From NCBI GenBank assembly GCA_029891385.1, contig CM057229.1:1550001-1614000 (forward strand): a stretch of DNA of 64,000 nucleotides. Reading direction: 5' to 3'. Origin of the DNA: Erythroxylum novogranatense. Taxonomy: Eukaryota; Streptophyta; Magnoliopsida; Malpighiales; Erythroxylaceae. Shown here one piece after another: positions 47,231 to 59,365 of the stretch. Each line of letters begins with the position of its first letter. Within the stretch, counting starts at the first letter, position 1. Position numbers and translations under genes: made by a program. The notes beneath the pieces are model-generated. The model was not told the DNA's origin, did no database searches, and saw only the letters and a program-made list of their open reading frames with translations.

Positions 47231-48773
47231 TTATTCAAGCAAAGGATAGGTTGGGAGGTCCGGTCCTGGGCCACCGTGATGAGGAGTAGGTTGGTTAGAT
47301 TGCAGGCGTAAAGCAAATATACCAGAGCCTCCATTTTGGTATCCCAGAACTTGATGATAATCCCCCCCATTGTCCACTAAACCATAGTGTGGATCGTCAT
47401 CTCTTTCTTCCTTCATCAAAGTAGGAACCAAAAAAAGAAAGAAAGGAAAAAAATTCCCATCTCTTAAATCCCATATTAAAAATGCAGAACCAACTAAAGC
47501 TTATTGAGTAAAGTATATATGTGCTTAATGCTTACAAATTCGAGGAGAAGCTTTTTGTGTATCTGTTCAGCGTTCCTGTTCTGCAACAAGAAGAAGGAAA
47601 ATGAGTAACTGGAATCTGAGAAGGAAACTGATAAATGGTTATTGATGATTGAGCTAGGCAAGATGTGATTACCTTTTTCTTCTGAGTTTCGATCTGGTTG
47701 CTTAATACCCGATACTGTTAATCGTCGAACATAGCTCGCAAGTCAAAATACTGAATTTATTACTGATATATTGTGTACTACAGCATTAGGGGAGTTTAAA
47801 GGATTGGTTATCATACTAAGTTCCTTATCAGGAAGAGTAGAGTAATCTGGCTTGCTTGTATTTAATCAGGAAAAGCTCTCATGTAAAACTGATTGAATCG
47901 AGCCCAAAAACGTTTGGGAAAACTGGAGGTTTGAAACTACTTGTAAGAACAGCAAAAGAAAAAGAAAAAGAAGAACAGTAATCACTAAAAGATGGATGTG
48001 TGCTACTAATCACAAAGAGAGAGTTGAAAAACCTTGCGTTCACGAATGACCTTCAAAGCATTGTCCATTTCTTGCTCGAGACCTTGGAGATCGTCAAATT
48101 CCACATCGTTCAAGCAGTCTCCCATCCGTTGCCTGTCAATGATTCATCAGTCATGAATCATTACTTGTTAAACCTTTTAAGCAACTTATATACACACGTC
48201 GAGTCAGACTAGAAAACGACTACCTTATACTCCTCCGGAGATTCCTATTGACCTCTTTCAGTTTGTTTAGTTCTTGTTGCATGTTCTGCAGATTTCAAAA
48301 TATGTAACGAGATTTTATCATATGACTGTGTTTTCTACATTGCATATGAGAGGGGAGAGAAAGAAAGAGACCTCGTAGTGTGAACTCCATAGATCAATCC
48401 CCATGGTATGCTGGTAAAGATCGAAAATCTCCTTGGTTCTATATGTTCAAAGCAATAAATTTCCATTTTATTTTATTTTTGCAAAAAGAACAAAAGGGTT
48501 AGCATCAGATATGCAATCTAGGGTTTGGAATAAAAGATTGAAAAACTGGTTTTAAAGAAAACGGAAAAGAGGAATGAACACTAACGTTGTTGAAGGGCTA
48601 ATGTACTCGTGAAGCTTGCCAGTGATAGAAATCATGATTATGGAGACTTTGGCGTCGCAAAGAACGGTGAGCTCATTAGCCTTCTTGAAGAGACCATTTC
48701 GTCTCTTAGAGTAAGTAACTTGCCTATTAGTGGAGTTCTCTATCCTCCTGATCTGAATTTTCCCTCGAGCCAT
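47231..48773 (-). CDS. APETALA3/DEFICIENS-type MADS-box gene (B-class)
   Basis: Seven exons: 48586-48773, 48372-48438, 48224-48285, 48033-48132, 47673-47714, 47536-47580, 47231-47410. Lengths 188, 67, 62, 100, 42, 45 and 180 nt; the first six match the usual AP3 exon sizes and all phases join. The product is 227 aa. It has an MIKC layout: MADS domain ([20 protein letters not shown], then [18 protein letters not shown]), I region, K domain ([33 protein letters not shown]), PI-derived motif [11 protein letters not shown], and a C-terminal DLPTYPLLE resembling the euAP3 motif. AP3 proteins pair with PISTILLATA to specify petals and stamens; that role here is inferred from family. Within the MADS domain IIMIS replaces the common IIMFS. 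The frame is intact and there is no sign of decay. Confidence 0.96.
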
Positions 48774-48893
48774 TACCTTCTCTTCTCTTTTTTCCTTCTC
48801 AAGTTTCTGAGACCCTTCATTCCTTTTTCTTATTAGGAATCAAAAGAATGGGAAAAGAAGAAAGGATTGGAAGGGAAAGTGTAATCTTTATCA

Positions 48894-48903
48894 CCAAAAA
48901 TGG
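48894..48903. promoter_or_regulatory. CArG box upstream of AP3 gene
   Basis: CCAAAAATGG, a perfect CC(A/T)6GG MADS-protein site, 121 bp before the ATG (CCATTTTTGG on the gene strand). AP3 promoters are known to carry CArG boxes used for autoregulation; use here is inferred. Confidence 0.7.
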
Positions 48904-49139
48904 AAATACGTTGCCAAATCGGTGAAAGGTTTTTGCAGACAAGAGACTGGCAAAACGTGGCAACATTATCTCCAAATGTTTCTTCGATATGAGTCGAATA
49001 TCGATGCAGGGGACCACCACTTTCCGTCCTGCCTCCGTCAAGTCGTCAGGTCCTGAACGGACCTCCGCCTCAGGGCTTTTGATTATTGCTTGGCTTGTCA
49101 GCAACGCATTTCATGGGATGAAATCCTCTGTACCATTTA

Positions 49140-51196
49140 TCCCAGTACATACCTATAAATTTTGAATTCCCTGTTTAGAGGTCGTCCCTAGCTAGCATTT
49201 TGTCAACGTTTGAAATACTTGCTTTCTGATTGGAAATTATAAACCTTCGTAATTTTATTTTTTATTCATTACAAAATTTAAACTTTTAATAAATTATTAT
49301 TTAATCATTAAATAAAATAACATCATTTTATTAAATCAATAATAATCATTTTAATTATATATTTATCTAAAATTCAAAGCAATTTCAAGTGATTCCATAA
49401 ATAATAATAGTTTATTAATTATATATTTAAAATTAAATTATTTAATAAATAAATAATTTAAAATTTTGTCGATGTGTTTAATTTAATTAACTAATAATAA
49501 GTTTCATTGTATCAATCATTAATATTTAAGAAATCACTCTTGTTATGTCATTTTCTATGGTTTAACCATTGGCCTAAAATAACAAAGCAAAACTTTGTTT
49601 TCCTAGATATTTAAAAACCTGATAAAAAGATAAGAGGTTTAATAACTAAAAGATTCAATAGGTATTGGACCGCTATAAGAGGTTTAATAGGTATAAGAGG
49701 TTTAAGAACTATTAGATTGCTATAAACTGGCTAAAATTAAATAAAATTAAAGAATTTAAAATATGATTGAAAAATTGACTAAAATTAAATAAAATTAAAG
49801 AATTTAAAATATGATTGAAAAATTGTCCTTACTCATAGAAGAATTTGAAGTTTAATTAAAGATATATTATTAAATACAAATTAATTAATTAGTTTAAATT
49901 TATAAAAACTTATTAATCAATAAGATTAATCAATTTATTAATAATTTGAACTGCTTTTATCAATAAAAATAATTAAAATAAATCAAACCAAAAAGTTAGA
50001 TGGTTCAAGATGTCTACGGTTAAACTAGCCAAATAAGTTTGACTATTTTAATCATTAGTTTTTCCTCTAATGTCGATTTTGCTAAAATAGATAGATCTCT
50101 TGGGATAATCTTTTGCATCACTTTTTTATTGTCACATCAGATGTGGCTCACCGAAAACAAATTTTCTATTATGTAGGTAAGGTAACAGATGTCTTATCGA
50201 GCCTCTCCGCACTACGTTATTCTTTGGACTTGAACTAGATTTAATGATAAGATAGATCTCTTGGTTTTCAAATATATTGCAAATAAAATTTAATTTGTTA
50301 TTGCTAAAATTTAAAAACTGAAAAATAAATTTTATTACATAATAAAATTATATAAAATATAAAATATAAAATATATAAAATATAGGAGAGAAACTAAAAA
50401 ACACTGTTGCAAATAAAATATATTTAGATAAAAATAAATTATACACTCAAAGCAAGTGGAGTACGAAATTTATGCCGACATGGGAAAAGTAACAGAAAGT
50501 CGATGTTGTCCCATACAGGCTATGGCTAAGAACCATCCATGACCCTATGTACAACAACTTAGCAACCAACTTCTTTGGTGACCAGTGGCTTTACAAGTAC
50601 ACCTACAAGTTAATATAGCTGAAAGCCTGAAACAGTAGCTGGAGTCTCCGACTACTTTAACCTCGATACAGGTCCCGGTGTTTGGAGAAATTAACGTTGT
50701 TTACGCAGGTAATAACGTCATGCCGTGTCATGTCAATCAGTGGTCTGGTCAGGGGTTGGAATTCCTATCAATGGCTACACATAAAAATGGTCAGCTCTTG
50801 CATGGACAACGAGACAAAGCTTCCATGTTGAAATGGTCAGAGATACAAAAACTTACATGCCCAAAATGAAACGATAAATTTTAGTCCGTTCCAATTCTAA
50901 TCTCTAACTTGCCGTTGCTTTAAGTAATAGGAAGGTGAGTGACATTATGGGTTGGCAAGCTTGAGATGGACTAATATCGAAGTAACCGGCATGAAACCTT
51001 GTTACAATGGTTCGGAAAAAAAATTAAATTAAAAGAATTATTGTATTATTAAATTAATCTTGACAAATAAATTTAATTAATTTATCATTTTTTAATTAAA
51101 ATAAATATTATTTAATTAATTAATATAATATTTACATTTTAAAAGGAGGTTTGAAATTTTAAGTACTTTATAAGTCTCTCAACATAACGAAGGTTT
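49140..51196. other. No gene recognised
   Basis: Mostly AT-rich. A less AT-rich stretch at 50460-50930 holds a 63-codon frame without recognised motif. Confidence 0.4.
49731..49825. repeat. 47-bp tandem duplication
   Basis: A unit beginning CTAAAATTAAATAAAATTAA is at 49731-49777 and, by my reading identically, at 49779-49825 (period 48). Confidence 0.85.
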
Positions 51197-51234
51197 TTTT
51201 AAAAAACATTATCTTATGCGCTCAGCGCATATTA

Positions 51235-51628
51235 TTAATATCAAAAGATAGAACGTCATACAGAAAAAGTGGAGAGCATATTACCCATTCAAAATCAGAC
51301 ATATAATTAGTTGTCCTAACTATCATAAGAGCAACCTGATTCGTTAGCTTCCTAATAAAAGCAGAAGAAATAAATTGATGCTCATTAAGAAGAGCTTTAC
51401 AATCCTAAATAATTATTGAAAAATAAAAAGAAAATATGTGTAGATGTCAAGAATTGAGTAATTATTTGACAATCAATTTCCACACATATTGGGAAAAAAG
51501 ATAATGTCTTGATCCAACTTAGAGCTTCTAAAAAACGTAGAGCTTCGTCGATTTGTGGATCTCGCCATCCTGGTAGAATCATTAATTTTCCGGCACAATT
51601 ATGCTCTTGAGAATCACGGATTATCATT
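51235..51628 (-). pseudogene. LINE RNase H C-terminal part
   Basis: RVT_3-type: WRDPQIDEALRFLEALSWIK, then CVEIDCQIITQFL; past a stop, FIRKLTNQVALMIVR resembles the R.aN.vAH.laR block. Stop codons are present. Confidence 0.7.
51575..51628. repeat. 54-bp flanking duplication, left copy
   Basis: Matches 53318-53371 at 49 of 54 positions by eye; both encode the same LINE segment (MIIRDSQEHNCAGKLMI on the minus strand here). Confidence 0.88.
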
Positions 51629-53317
51629 TTATTTAATAGAATTTTATGTATTCATAGATTCTGTCATTCCCATCACTTCTCAATTAATGCTTAGGTCTCA
51701 ATTTTGACAACGGAACCCCGTTAATCAAATTCGATGAAATTTTTTCTTGAGTCAATATTCTCAATCTTTATTGGCTCGAGGTTCTTTATTTTTTTCTAGA
51801 ATTAACCAAAAGAGGCTAATTACGTGAGTTTCAAACTTGAATTTTGATTTGATTAATAGAATCAAACCCTATTCTATGGTATTTACCTCTTTCTTATTCT
51901 TAAGCAAGTCCCCAAGAGGGCTTAGAGATGGAAATCAAACTCGAAATGCATAACTGCGAACTCACATTTTCTGGCATAAAATAATCAATCCCATTGCTGG
52001 CTCGCAAGGATCTATGAAATACATTCTGATTAGCTTGTTGTTTGGATTTAAATAGGTGTAGATAGGGTCGATGTAGATATAGAATTAAACAGAATTTATT
52101 GATTATAATATCGAATTCAATTAAAATATTGTATGAAAATCGGATTTTTCTATTCTTTTCTGAGTTGAGAGAATTGAAGGATTTTTTATTGGGGGAATTT
52201 CTAAGTTTAAAGAATGGTTTTTGCGCTAACTTCCTAATATTTTATATCCATACTTTTTATCATAAATAGACTATTTATAATTAGGGATTCATTGGATTCT
52301 CCAATTTTGAAGATATCTATTTCGGCTGAGTTGAACTAATAGAATGATATAATAGGATGAAGTAAATGAGTTTTGCAAGTTTTGCATCATGAACTTTGTA
52401 CCGCGTACAACTCATAGATGATCTATATAAAATGACATAGGAGAGAATAAACAAATAGAATCAATATGAAAGAAACTACAAAGAAATGAAGGAGGATCGG
52501 ATTCTATTTTAAATAAAAAATTCCCTGAATTCGAATTTCAATACTACAAGAGATTTATAGAAAGATTTTATTGTATTAATCGTTATGATTTGGCAACCCA
52601 ATTAGGTATTGATCGCCACATACCATATAAAAAAAATTTCGTTCTAAAAGTAAAAGAAAGGGAATAATTTCTTCCACAAAAGAAGTCTGTTTTCACGAGG
52701 TATAACTAGAAATTCCTATTTATTTATTACTGACTCGACCATAGACCAATTCCACTTTTATTGGGAAGTATTGAATACACCCATAATTATGAGTTTCATG
52801 GTACTCCTACCAAGAGACATGTCAGATCCAGGCCCAGCCTACCCATTTCCATCCCTAATGCAAGCAGTTTTCTAACAGTATTCTAGGTCTAACTGCTAAA
52901 CCCAAAACACTTTCGCTCTGTTGCCTACCGCCTCAACTCTAGTTTTTGCCTACGGACAGTTGGCCTCTGAGAGGCTTTTCTTTCGGTAGAAATGAAAAAC
53001 AAAAATACATATAAAGATCTCCTTATCTTGGGAATAAAATTGGATTAGTTGTCGCCCTTTCACAGAAAACGGAGAGATGAATTGATATCTTTTTTGATTG
53101 AATTATTAGATTTGGATTCATCAGGACTGACGGGGCTCGAACCCGTAGCTTCCACCTTGACAGGGCGGTCTAGTTTTCTTATGTTTATTTCTATTTTACT
53201 TTTGTACATAAGAAATGAGCCTCCATTTTTTTACTGCACATTTAGAAGCTGTTTTCTTTCACTCATATAACCATCTAATTAATTTCATCAACCCAAATGG
53301 TGAATAAAAAATGAAGA
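51629..53317. other. Plastid-derived insertion (NUPT 2)
   Basis: It contains the 3' part of plastid trnD (53122-53169) and a 64-bp block (51861-51924) matching the plastid mosaic at 28568-28631 with about 3 differences. The remainder has intergenic plastid character but no gene I can name; the stretch about 52800-52980 may be something else. Confidence 0.65.
53122..53169 (-). pseudogene. trnD-GUC: trnD-GUC 3' fragment
   Basis: The complement reads ACCGCCCTGTCAAGGTGGAA then GGGTTCGAGCCCCGTCAGTC, the anticodon and T arms of plastid trnD. The first ~25 nt are missing. Confidence 0.87.
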
Positions 53318-53371
53318 AGAATCATTAATATTCCCGCACAATTTTACTCTTGAGAATCATGGATTATCATT
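53318..53371. repeat. 54-bp flanking duplication, right copy
   Basis: Partner of 51575-51628, continuous with the upstream LINE sequence (minus frame KCNVDVAPLTNGFYGPGMII). Confidence 0.88.
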
Positions 53372-53954
53372 CCTGGTCCATAAAAACCATTCGTCAGTGG
53401 CGCCACGTCGACATTGCATTTAAAATGGTTCGGCTATGGAGCTTTCAATTTGGATTGAGAATGTTGGTGTTCTCTGGATGAGAGATTGTTCCTCGTCTGT
53501 GTTGCTTTCCATTCCAGTAGAGTTGTTCTGGCTCGACTGATAATGAAAGATTTATCATGATGTTTCTACTGCTACACAAATTCATTACGGTGAGTCCATA
53601 AACTCCAAATAATCATGAAGACCGCTTCCTTCTATGTATTTGTGAAAGAAACCAAAACCAAGGCAAGCCAATCATTTAAAGATGTATTAGAGGTCCAGTT
53701 CACCAAAGATACATTCCAGCTCACAGAAGATAATAACCAAACAGATTGAGCAAACTCATAGTGATAGAATACATGTTGTTCAGTTTCTGTTGATGTACCA
53801 GAGATAGGACAAGTGTCAATTAAATCGATGTGTCTCCTTTTTAAATTTGCTTGACATGGAAGAGTATTCCTTAAATACGCTAGATAAGGATTTTCATTTT
53901 ACCCAGAACATGGACCAGCCAAAGTTTTTCCCATGGAAATCCTATGACAATGAA

Positions 53955-55147
53955 CTATGTGTTAACACTCTCCATACCAATCCTATAACCTTCTTTTACT
54001 TGGTATTCTCCTTTGTTGTTTAAGTTCCATATCCAATCATCCTTGACCCTCAAAAAACCTAAGGGAATATGTAAAATAAGTTCTGCATCTCGTGAAATGA
54101 AAGGGTTTTGGATCAGCACTTCATTCCATCGATGATTCACCATGAGATCACCTACTTTGTTGAGATTTAAGTGCTCCATGAATTATGTCTGAATATGTGG
54201 ATCCGTATCATCAATTAACCAAGGATCCCGCTAGATATGAATGTTATGCCCTTCTCTAACACGTCTTCGACATCCCTGAATTAAGATCAATCTTGCCTGA
54301 CATATACTTCTCCATATTTGGCTTGGATTGTTACCTATATATATGTCTGTTGTAAAGAAATCAGCATTAGGGAAATATATGGCTTTCAAAATCTTTGCAG
54401 TAATAGAATTAGGATATTTAAGCAACCTCCATCCTTGCTTTGTCAATAAAGCAAGGTTAAATTGTCTCAAGTCCCGATATCCTAACCCTATGAATTTTTG
54501 GGATTGCCATTCGCTTCCACCATAGCCATCTTATACCATTAGTTTCCCTTCATCCATTATGCCAGAAGAATCCATTCATCAAACTTTCCAGATCCTTACA
54601 AGTATCTATGGATAACAAGAAAATGGACATGATGTAGTTCAGCGTAGCTTATGCCACAGTTCTCAACAATACATCTTTACCCTCTTTTGATAATACTTTA
54701 GATTTCCAACCATGCAAACTATTTGTTAATTTCCCCAACACATAATGAAACACATGCCTTTTACCTTTACCAATAACAGAAGGCATCCCCAAGTAGTTAT
54801 TATGACTAGCAATCTCCTCAACCCTCAAAATTTGACAAACTGAATGCCTCATTGTATGCTCAGTATTAGGGGTAAAAGACACACCTGATTTAGAGAGGTT
54901 CATTTGTTGCCCCGATGTTGTCTCATATAGTATTAAGATGTTCTTCAACTGTAAAGCCTCCTCCCATATAGCTCGCTTGAATAATATAGCATCATCCGCG
55001 AAGAACAAATGAGACACTGGGGTGGCCCCTCTTGTAACCAAAGCCCCGTGAATGCAACCTTGTACCTGTTTTAATATGTTGTTGAGTACTTTGCAGATAA
55101 TTCTATTTGTGACATTACTCAATGAGATGGGTCGTAAATCAACTACT
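53955..55147 (-). pseudogene. LINE reverse transcriptase, internally deleted
   Basis: KTVVDLRPISLSNVTNRII..VLNNILKQ joins directly to VQGCIHGALVTRGATPVSHL and FFADDAILF. The segment between, with the first catalytic Asp (DxxKAYD motif), is deleted. The FADD motif is kept. Downstream are YLGMPSVIGKGKRHVFHYV, FNLALLTKQGWRLL (54231-54470) and a zf-RVT-like portion (53955-54179). Confidence 0.88.
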
Positions 55148-56235
55148 GTTTTTGAACACAATAAAGGTTGTAAGTGAAGAATTGAAATTGATTTGTTTAT
55201 TTTCTAAAAGGAAAAATAAAGACACCAGCTAATTCACAACAAGGTTATGATTATTATCTTGTGATCACGTTTCTCACTTACAATAGCATCAACTTTCAAT
55301 CAATGAAATCCGTTTTTGTAGACCTATGGCATTCCTTAGGGGGTATAACTGTAACGCCCCAAATTAGGGGTTAGAAGATTAAAGGAATTTAGTACGAATT
55401 ATGAGTGTTATTTGCTTATTAACTTATTAACTATTGGCAAGTATTTTGGCATGCATTCATGGCATTTTCCGGGTTAATTGGTTTAATGAAACTTCGGAGT
55501 GATTTGGACCGTATTATTATAATTTTCGTAATTTTTGTATACTTCAAACATTTTTAGAAATTAATGGAGGATTAGTTTTGAGTTGCCAATTTATTTTGCG
55601 AGTCATTATTTTCTGACAGAATTTTGGTAAATTTTCGGAAGTCTTCTGGAACTTTTGGGTATTTGTTGGGTAATTGTTACAACTAAGATTCAAAACAATA
55701 TTTTTGGTTATTTATTACTATTTGGACCTATTAGTGCTTTCTTACATATCGCATCCAAACCTAGATTTAAATCGACCATTATCATTATTTCCTCACCGAA
55801 TGCCTCCGTTACCCATCCATCAGTAGCGATAGCGAAGCTATTCACTCATCAACATCTGCTATTGGAGTTTTCGTTGGGAAGCTTTGACGGTTAGTTTATC
55901 ATACGCGAGTTACATCTTTGTTTTTGTTTTTGTTTAGATTTATCATTTTGACGCGTAAGATACTTCTGATAGGTTAGAATTGCTAAATAGGTTAGTTGTA
56001 AAGTGAAGAAGTAAAGGAAGGTGAAAAAAAAAAGAGAAAAAAAAGGAAGTTTCAGAGTCGGAGGTTGAAGACGGTGAATAGTGCAAAATAGTGACTTGTG
56101 AGCGATGTAATTGTGAGCAGTGTCTTTCTCTGAAGAATCGTGACGTATTTGTGAACGAAGAATCGTACATATTTGTGAACAGTAACCGTATTTGTGAACA
56201 ATAGTCATACGTATTTTTTTCACCCAAAAAGATAT

Positions 56236-56289
56236 AACGGCTAGGTATAACGGCTAGGTAATAACGGCTAGTTAACGGTACAAAAACGG
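56236..56289 (+). promoter_or_regulatory. Cluster of five AACGG (MSA-like) motifs
   Basis: AACGG cores at 56236, 56249, 56263, 56274 and 56285. The first two lie in TATAACGGCTA, which fits the plant MSA consensus YCYAACGGYYA except for one base. MSA sites bind three-repeat MYB proteins and drive G2/M genes. Function here is inference. Confidence 0.6.
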
Positions 56290-56307
56290 CTAGTTTACAA
56301 AAATGCT

Positions 56308-56317
56308 CTATAAATAG
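56308..56317 (+). promoter_or_regulatory. TATA box of solo LTR 4
   Basis: CTATAAATAG, 19 bp downstream of the last AACGG core; suitable as the LTR core promoter. Confidence 0.7.
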
Positions 56318-58515
56318 ATACCACTCCTCCATCATTTACTTCATCCCTTACCTCACAAGTGATTCTTGACGAAAACCAAATTTCAAATGTTGTCCGCTAT
56401 TTCATTTTTTTGTCTACTGCTTATTATTATGTATCTTTGTTTCATTCTTAATGTAGAGCTAAATGATTCAGCTCGCACTCTTTTTCTCTTCTTAACATGT
56501 CCTATGATCGTTATGTTGCTTATTGGCATAGCATTTGAGAATTAATGTAATTTGTACATTTTCAGATTTAATAAAGACTTGTTTTCATTTGAATACTTGC
56601 GGTATCGCTAATTTCCTGAAACTTCATGGATCATTTGGTACTATAAGTTGTTGATTAATCCCGAAAATTTGTCATGAACATGCATCATACTTAGTTATCA
56701 TACAGTAATGAAGCACAATAATAATTTGTGTCCGTGTTCCCTATTATAGAGAAAAGACCACTGCCAGATATTGTCGGGATAATAAACACTAAGTGCGATT
56801 TAGGTAAGTAATACAGGTCAATAATTTCAGTACGTAATATAGGTAGAAAATTTCAGTGTAAGTACTTTAGGTAAGTAAATTTGTGTAAATTTTGTGAGTC
56901 AACCTAGATGATGTCTAGGATTGATTTATTGGGAGTGCTATTTGCCCGCATATGAATGATGGTGAAATGATCTTGTTACGTTGTAAAGCTGTTAAGTCCT
57001 AGTTGTGGGTAAATAGGCATGCCTAGAAGGGTCTGCAATGCTCGTTATTTGACACTTTGGTGTCTCTGTTATTGACACTTTGGTGTCTCGATATCGAGAC
57101 ATATGTCTCTCCTGCGATACTAATTATGGTATCTCCTGTATAAGTCCGTTACCCACTACATTCATGGATTTATAGTTTGATTTGTTCTGTATTCTGATAT
57201 ATGTTTGATTATTCTGATTCTGAAGGATCTCCTGTGTTCTGCCGTTCTGTTTAGTATAAAAATCTGTTCTAAAATGCATTCTTTCTGTTTCCTGAAATCG
57301 GTTAATATAGATTAGTTATTACTCACTAAGCTATATGCTTAGCACGGTGGATTTGCCCCGTGTAGGTTCGGAGCTAAGAGATTAAGGACTGGGACAAGTC
57401 AACCGCAGTGGTCAAAAGCGTCTAAGTTTTATGTTGTGCGAAAATGTATTTTGCTTGATTTGTTTGGGCCTGTAAATATTCTTTGGATTTGTTTATGAAA
57501 TTATGAGATGTATTATATGTGTGTTTAGTTTTTCAAAATGCATGTGTGAAATGTGTTGAGTTGTTTGTCCTGTCTTGGGTGGCATCCATATATCCTCCCA
57601 GGGGGTATTTGGGTGTTACAATAACGATTTCTAATATAGGATTAAAACGTTTTTTATTTCGGTTCTATAATAAAGTTGATACGAAGAGGGCTATGGAAGG
57701 TTCACCATGGTTGTTTAATCGCCACTTACTTGTTTGGAATACTATTGAGAGAGGAGAAGACCCACTACGGATACCTTTGTTGTATGTGGATGTTTGGCTA
57801 TTAGTTGCAGAGTTAAGACTTGGTTTCATGTGCGAAGAGGTTGCCAAGTCGTTGGGGAATATTGTCGGTCAGTTTATTGCCTATGATGCTAAATCGTCCA
57901 CAATGTTCAAAGATAACCAATGAGGGTTAGAGTTCGGTTAGACGTTCGTCAACATCTCAAGAAAAAGAAGAAACTTGTTGATGCCAATGGAGATGTGTTC
58001 TATGCAGTCTTTAATTATGAAAGGTTATTTGTTTATTGCTTTTGGTGTGGTGGACTCCTATTATGAGAGACGCCTCCATAAGAAGTCAGAAGAATTGAGC
58101 TTTAGGTAGGCTTTGAGCTCTGGTACGACGTTCTGGTTGTCCAGCAAGTCAATGATTGGGCGAGGAAGGAAACCATTATTCTAGGGCGTTAACTGTGGAA
58201 GGAGATATTCGTTGGAGCTTTAAAATCCCAACTTTTTAGGAGTTACTTATTTGGGGCAAGTTCAAATTTGAATGACGTGGGATCAGAGTTGGGCCAGATG
58301 GAAACAGATTCGATAGGCCGAATGAGTATTGGTGATCTTGAAAAGGAAAGAATGGCCCCTACAAATGATGGAAAGAAGAGACCAAGGAATGAGAAAACGC
58401 AGCCATCTTCTGCCATTTCTAAGAATGCTAATTCGACGGTTGGTTCTCAAACTCGAATTTCCACTTCAGTTCACAAGACAATGGCCAATCCTGTGTAGCG
58501 GGATGGCTGAAAGCA

Positions 58516-59365
58516 ATGAGGATGGTTAGTTGGAATTGTCGGGGCATTGGCAACCCCCGGGCAGTAAGAGCGATTGGAGATTTATCGATAAGTTTCCAGC
58601 CTGATGTGATTTTTTTAATTGAAACACGTATGTATGGTAGTAGGTTGGATGAAGTCAAGAATTTTATCTGGTTTGATTCCTGTTTTTGTGTTGATAGAAT
58701 GGGAATGGGAGGTGGTTTATGTATTTTGTGGAAGTCTAATGTTGACCTCACTGTAACTTCTTTTGCTAATAATTGCATTGAATGTCGGATTATGTTTGAA
58801 GGTAAGGTTTGATTATACACTGGTTTTTATGGGTTTCCTAAAAGTAATAGGAGATGGTCTTCGTGCAATTTACTTCATGCTCTTACGCTCGTGGCAGTCT
58901 TCCTTGGTTGTGCACATGATATTTTAATGATATTGCCACTAATAATGAGAAGCAGGGAGATCCTCCAAGAGTAGATTATCTTGTTAATGGGTTTAGAGAA
59001 GCTCTTCACGATGTTGGTTTGTTTAATCTAAATTCTATTGGTTTTCTTTTCACTTGGGAAGGTACTAATCGTAATCATGATCGCCTCAAAGAAAAATTGA
59101 ATCGTTCTATGTCCAATTCTGATTGGAGTTCCCTTTTTTTAATGCTTTTTCTTCTTTTATGGTGCTGCTAGTTTCTGATCATTATGTAATTACAGTTGAG
59201 CTCTATCCGAATGAACGTAAGCTAGGGGATCGTCCTTTTAGAATTGATAACTTTTGGTTATTAGAAGGTGAATTGGAAGTTATGGTGAAGAATTGTTGGG
59301 AATCGTCGAACGTTGCTGATTTTATGGAACGACGAGGCCAATTAATTGATGCCGTTCAAAGTTAG
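58516..59365 (+). pseudogene. LINE ORF2 endonuclease
   Basis: AP-endonuclease-like: MRMVSWNCRGIGNPRAVRAI (Asn), then QPDVIFLIETRM (Glu), and near 59175 LLVSDHYVITVE, the SDH motif. The middle is frameshifted. Catalytic residues are visible but in separate frames. Confidence 0.85.

Larger units (their letters stand above)
51197..55147 (-). mobile_element. 5'-truncated L1-type LINE, split by plastid DNA
   Basis: Read from right to left: RT, zf-RVT region, start of RNase H, plastid insert (51629-53317), then the rest of RNase H. It begins abruptly at KTVVDLRPISL (about 55147), as expected for a 5'-truncated LINE. A T-run near 51197 on the plus strand could mark the A-tail. Confidence 0.8.
55350..57620 (+). 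mobile_element. Solo LTR 4 (2271 bp, TSD ATAAC)
   Basis: Starts TGTAACGCCCCAAATTAGGG, ends GGGTGTTACA. Perfect ATAAC repeats at 55345-55349 and 57621-57625. Full-length relative of solo LTR 3, with a TATA-type promoter region. Confidence 0.93.
55215..58498 (+). pseudogene. LINE ORF1 (DUF4283), interrupted
   Basis: The 5' part (about 55215-55349) reads GYDYYLV..FLTYNSINFQSM then VFVDLWHSLGG. The 3' part resumes at 57621: GLKRFLFRFYNKVDTKRAME, PWLFNRHLLVWN, EDPLRIPLLYVDVW, EEVAKSLGN. The frame agrees across the solo LTR. A degenerate zinc knuckle (YCFWCGG, no His) and a basic tail (58268-58498) follow after stops. DUF4283 proteins bind LINE RNA. Confidence 0.85.

Noticed and set aside
55943..56335. 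110-130 codon frames on the minus strand in solo LTR 4
   Set aside because: They lie antisense across a promoter-like LTR region; low complexity (Phe/Leu runs) and no recognised motif.
57519..57923. 134-codon plus frame read as a single gene from 57519
   Set aside because: The first third is solo LTR 4; real LINE ORF1 homology begins only after 57621.
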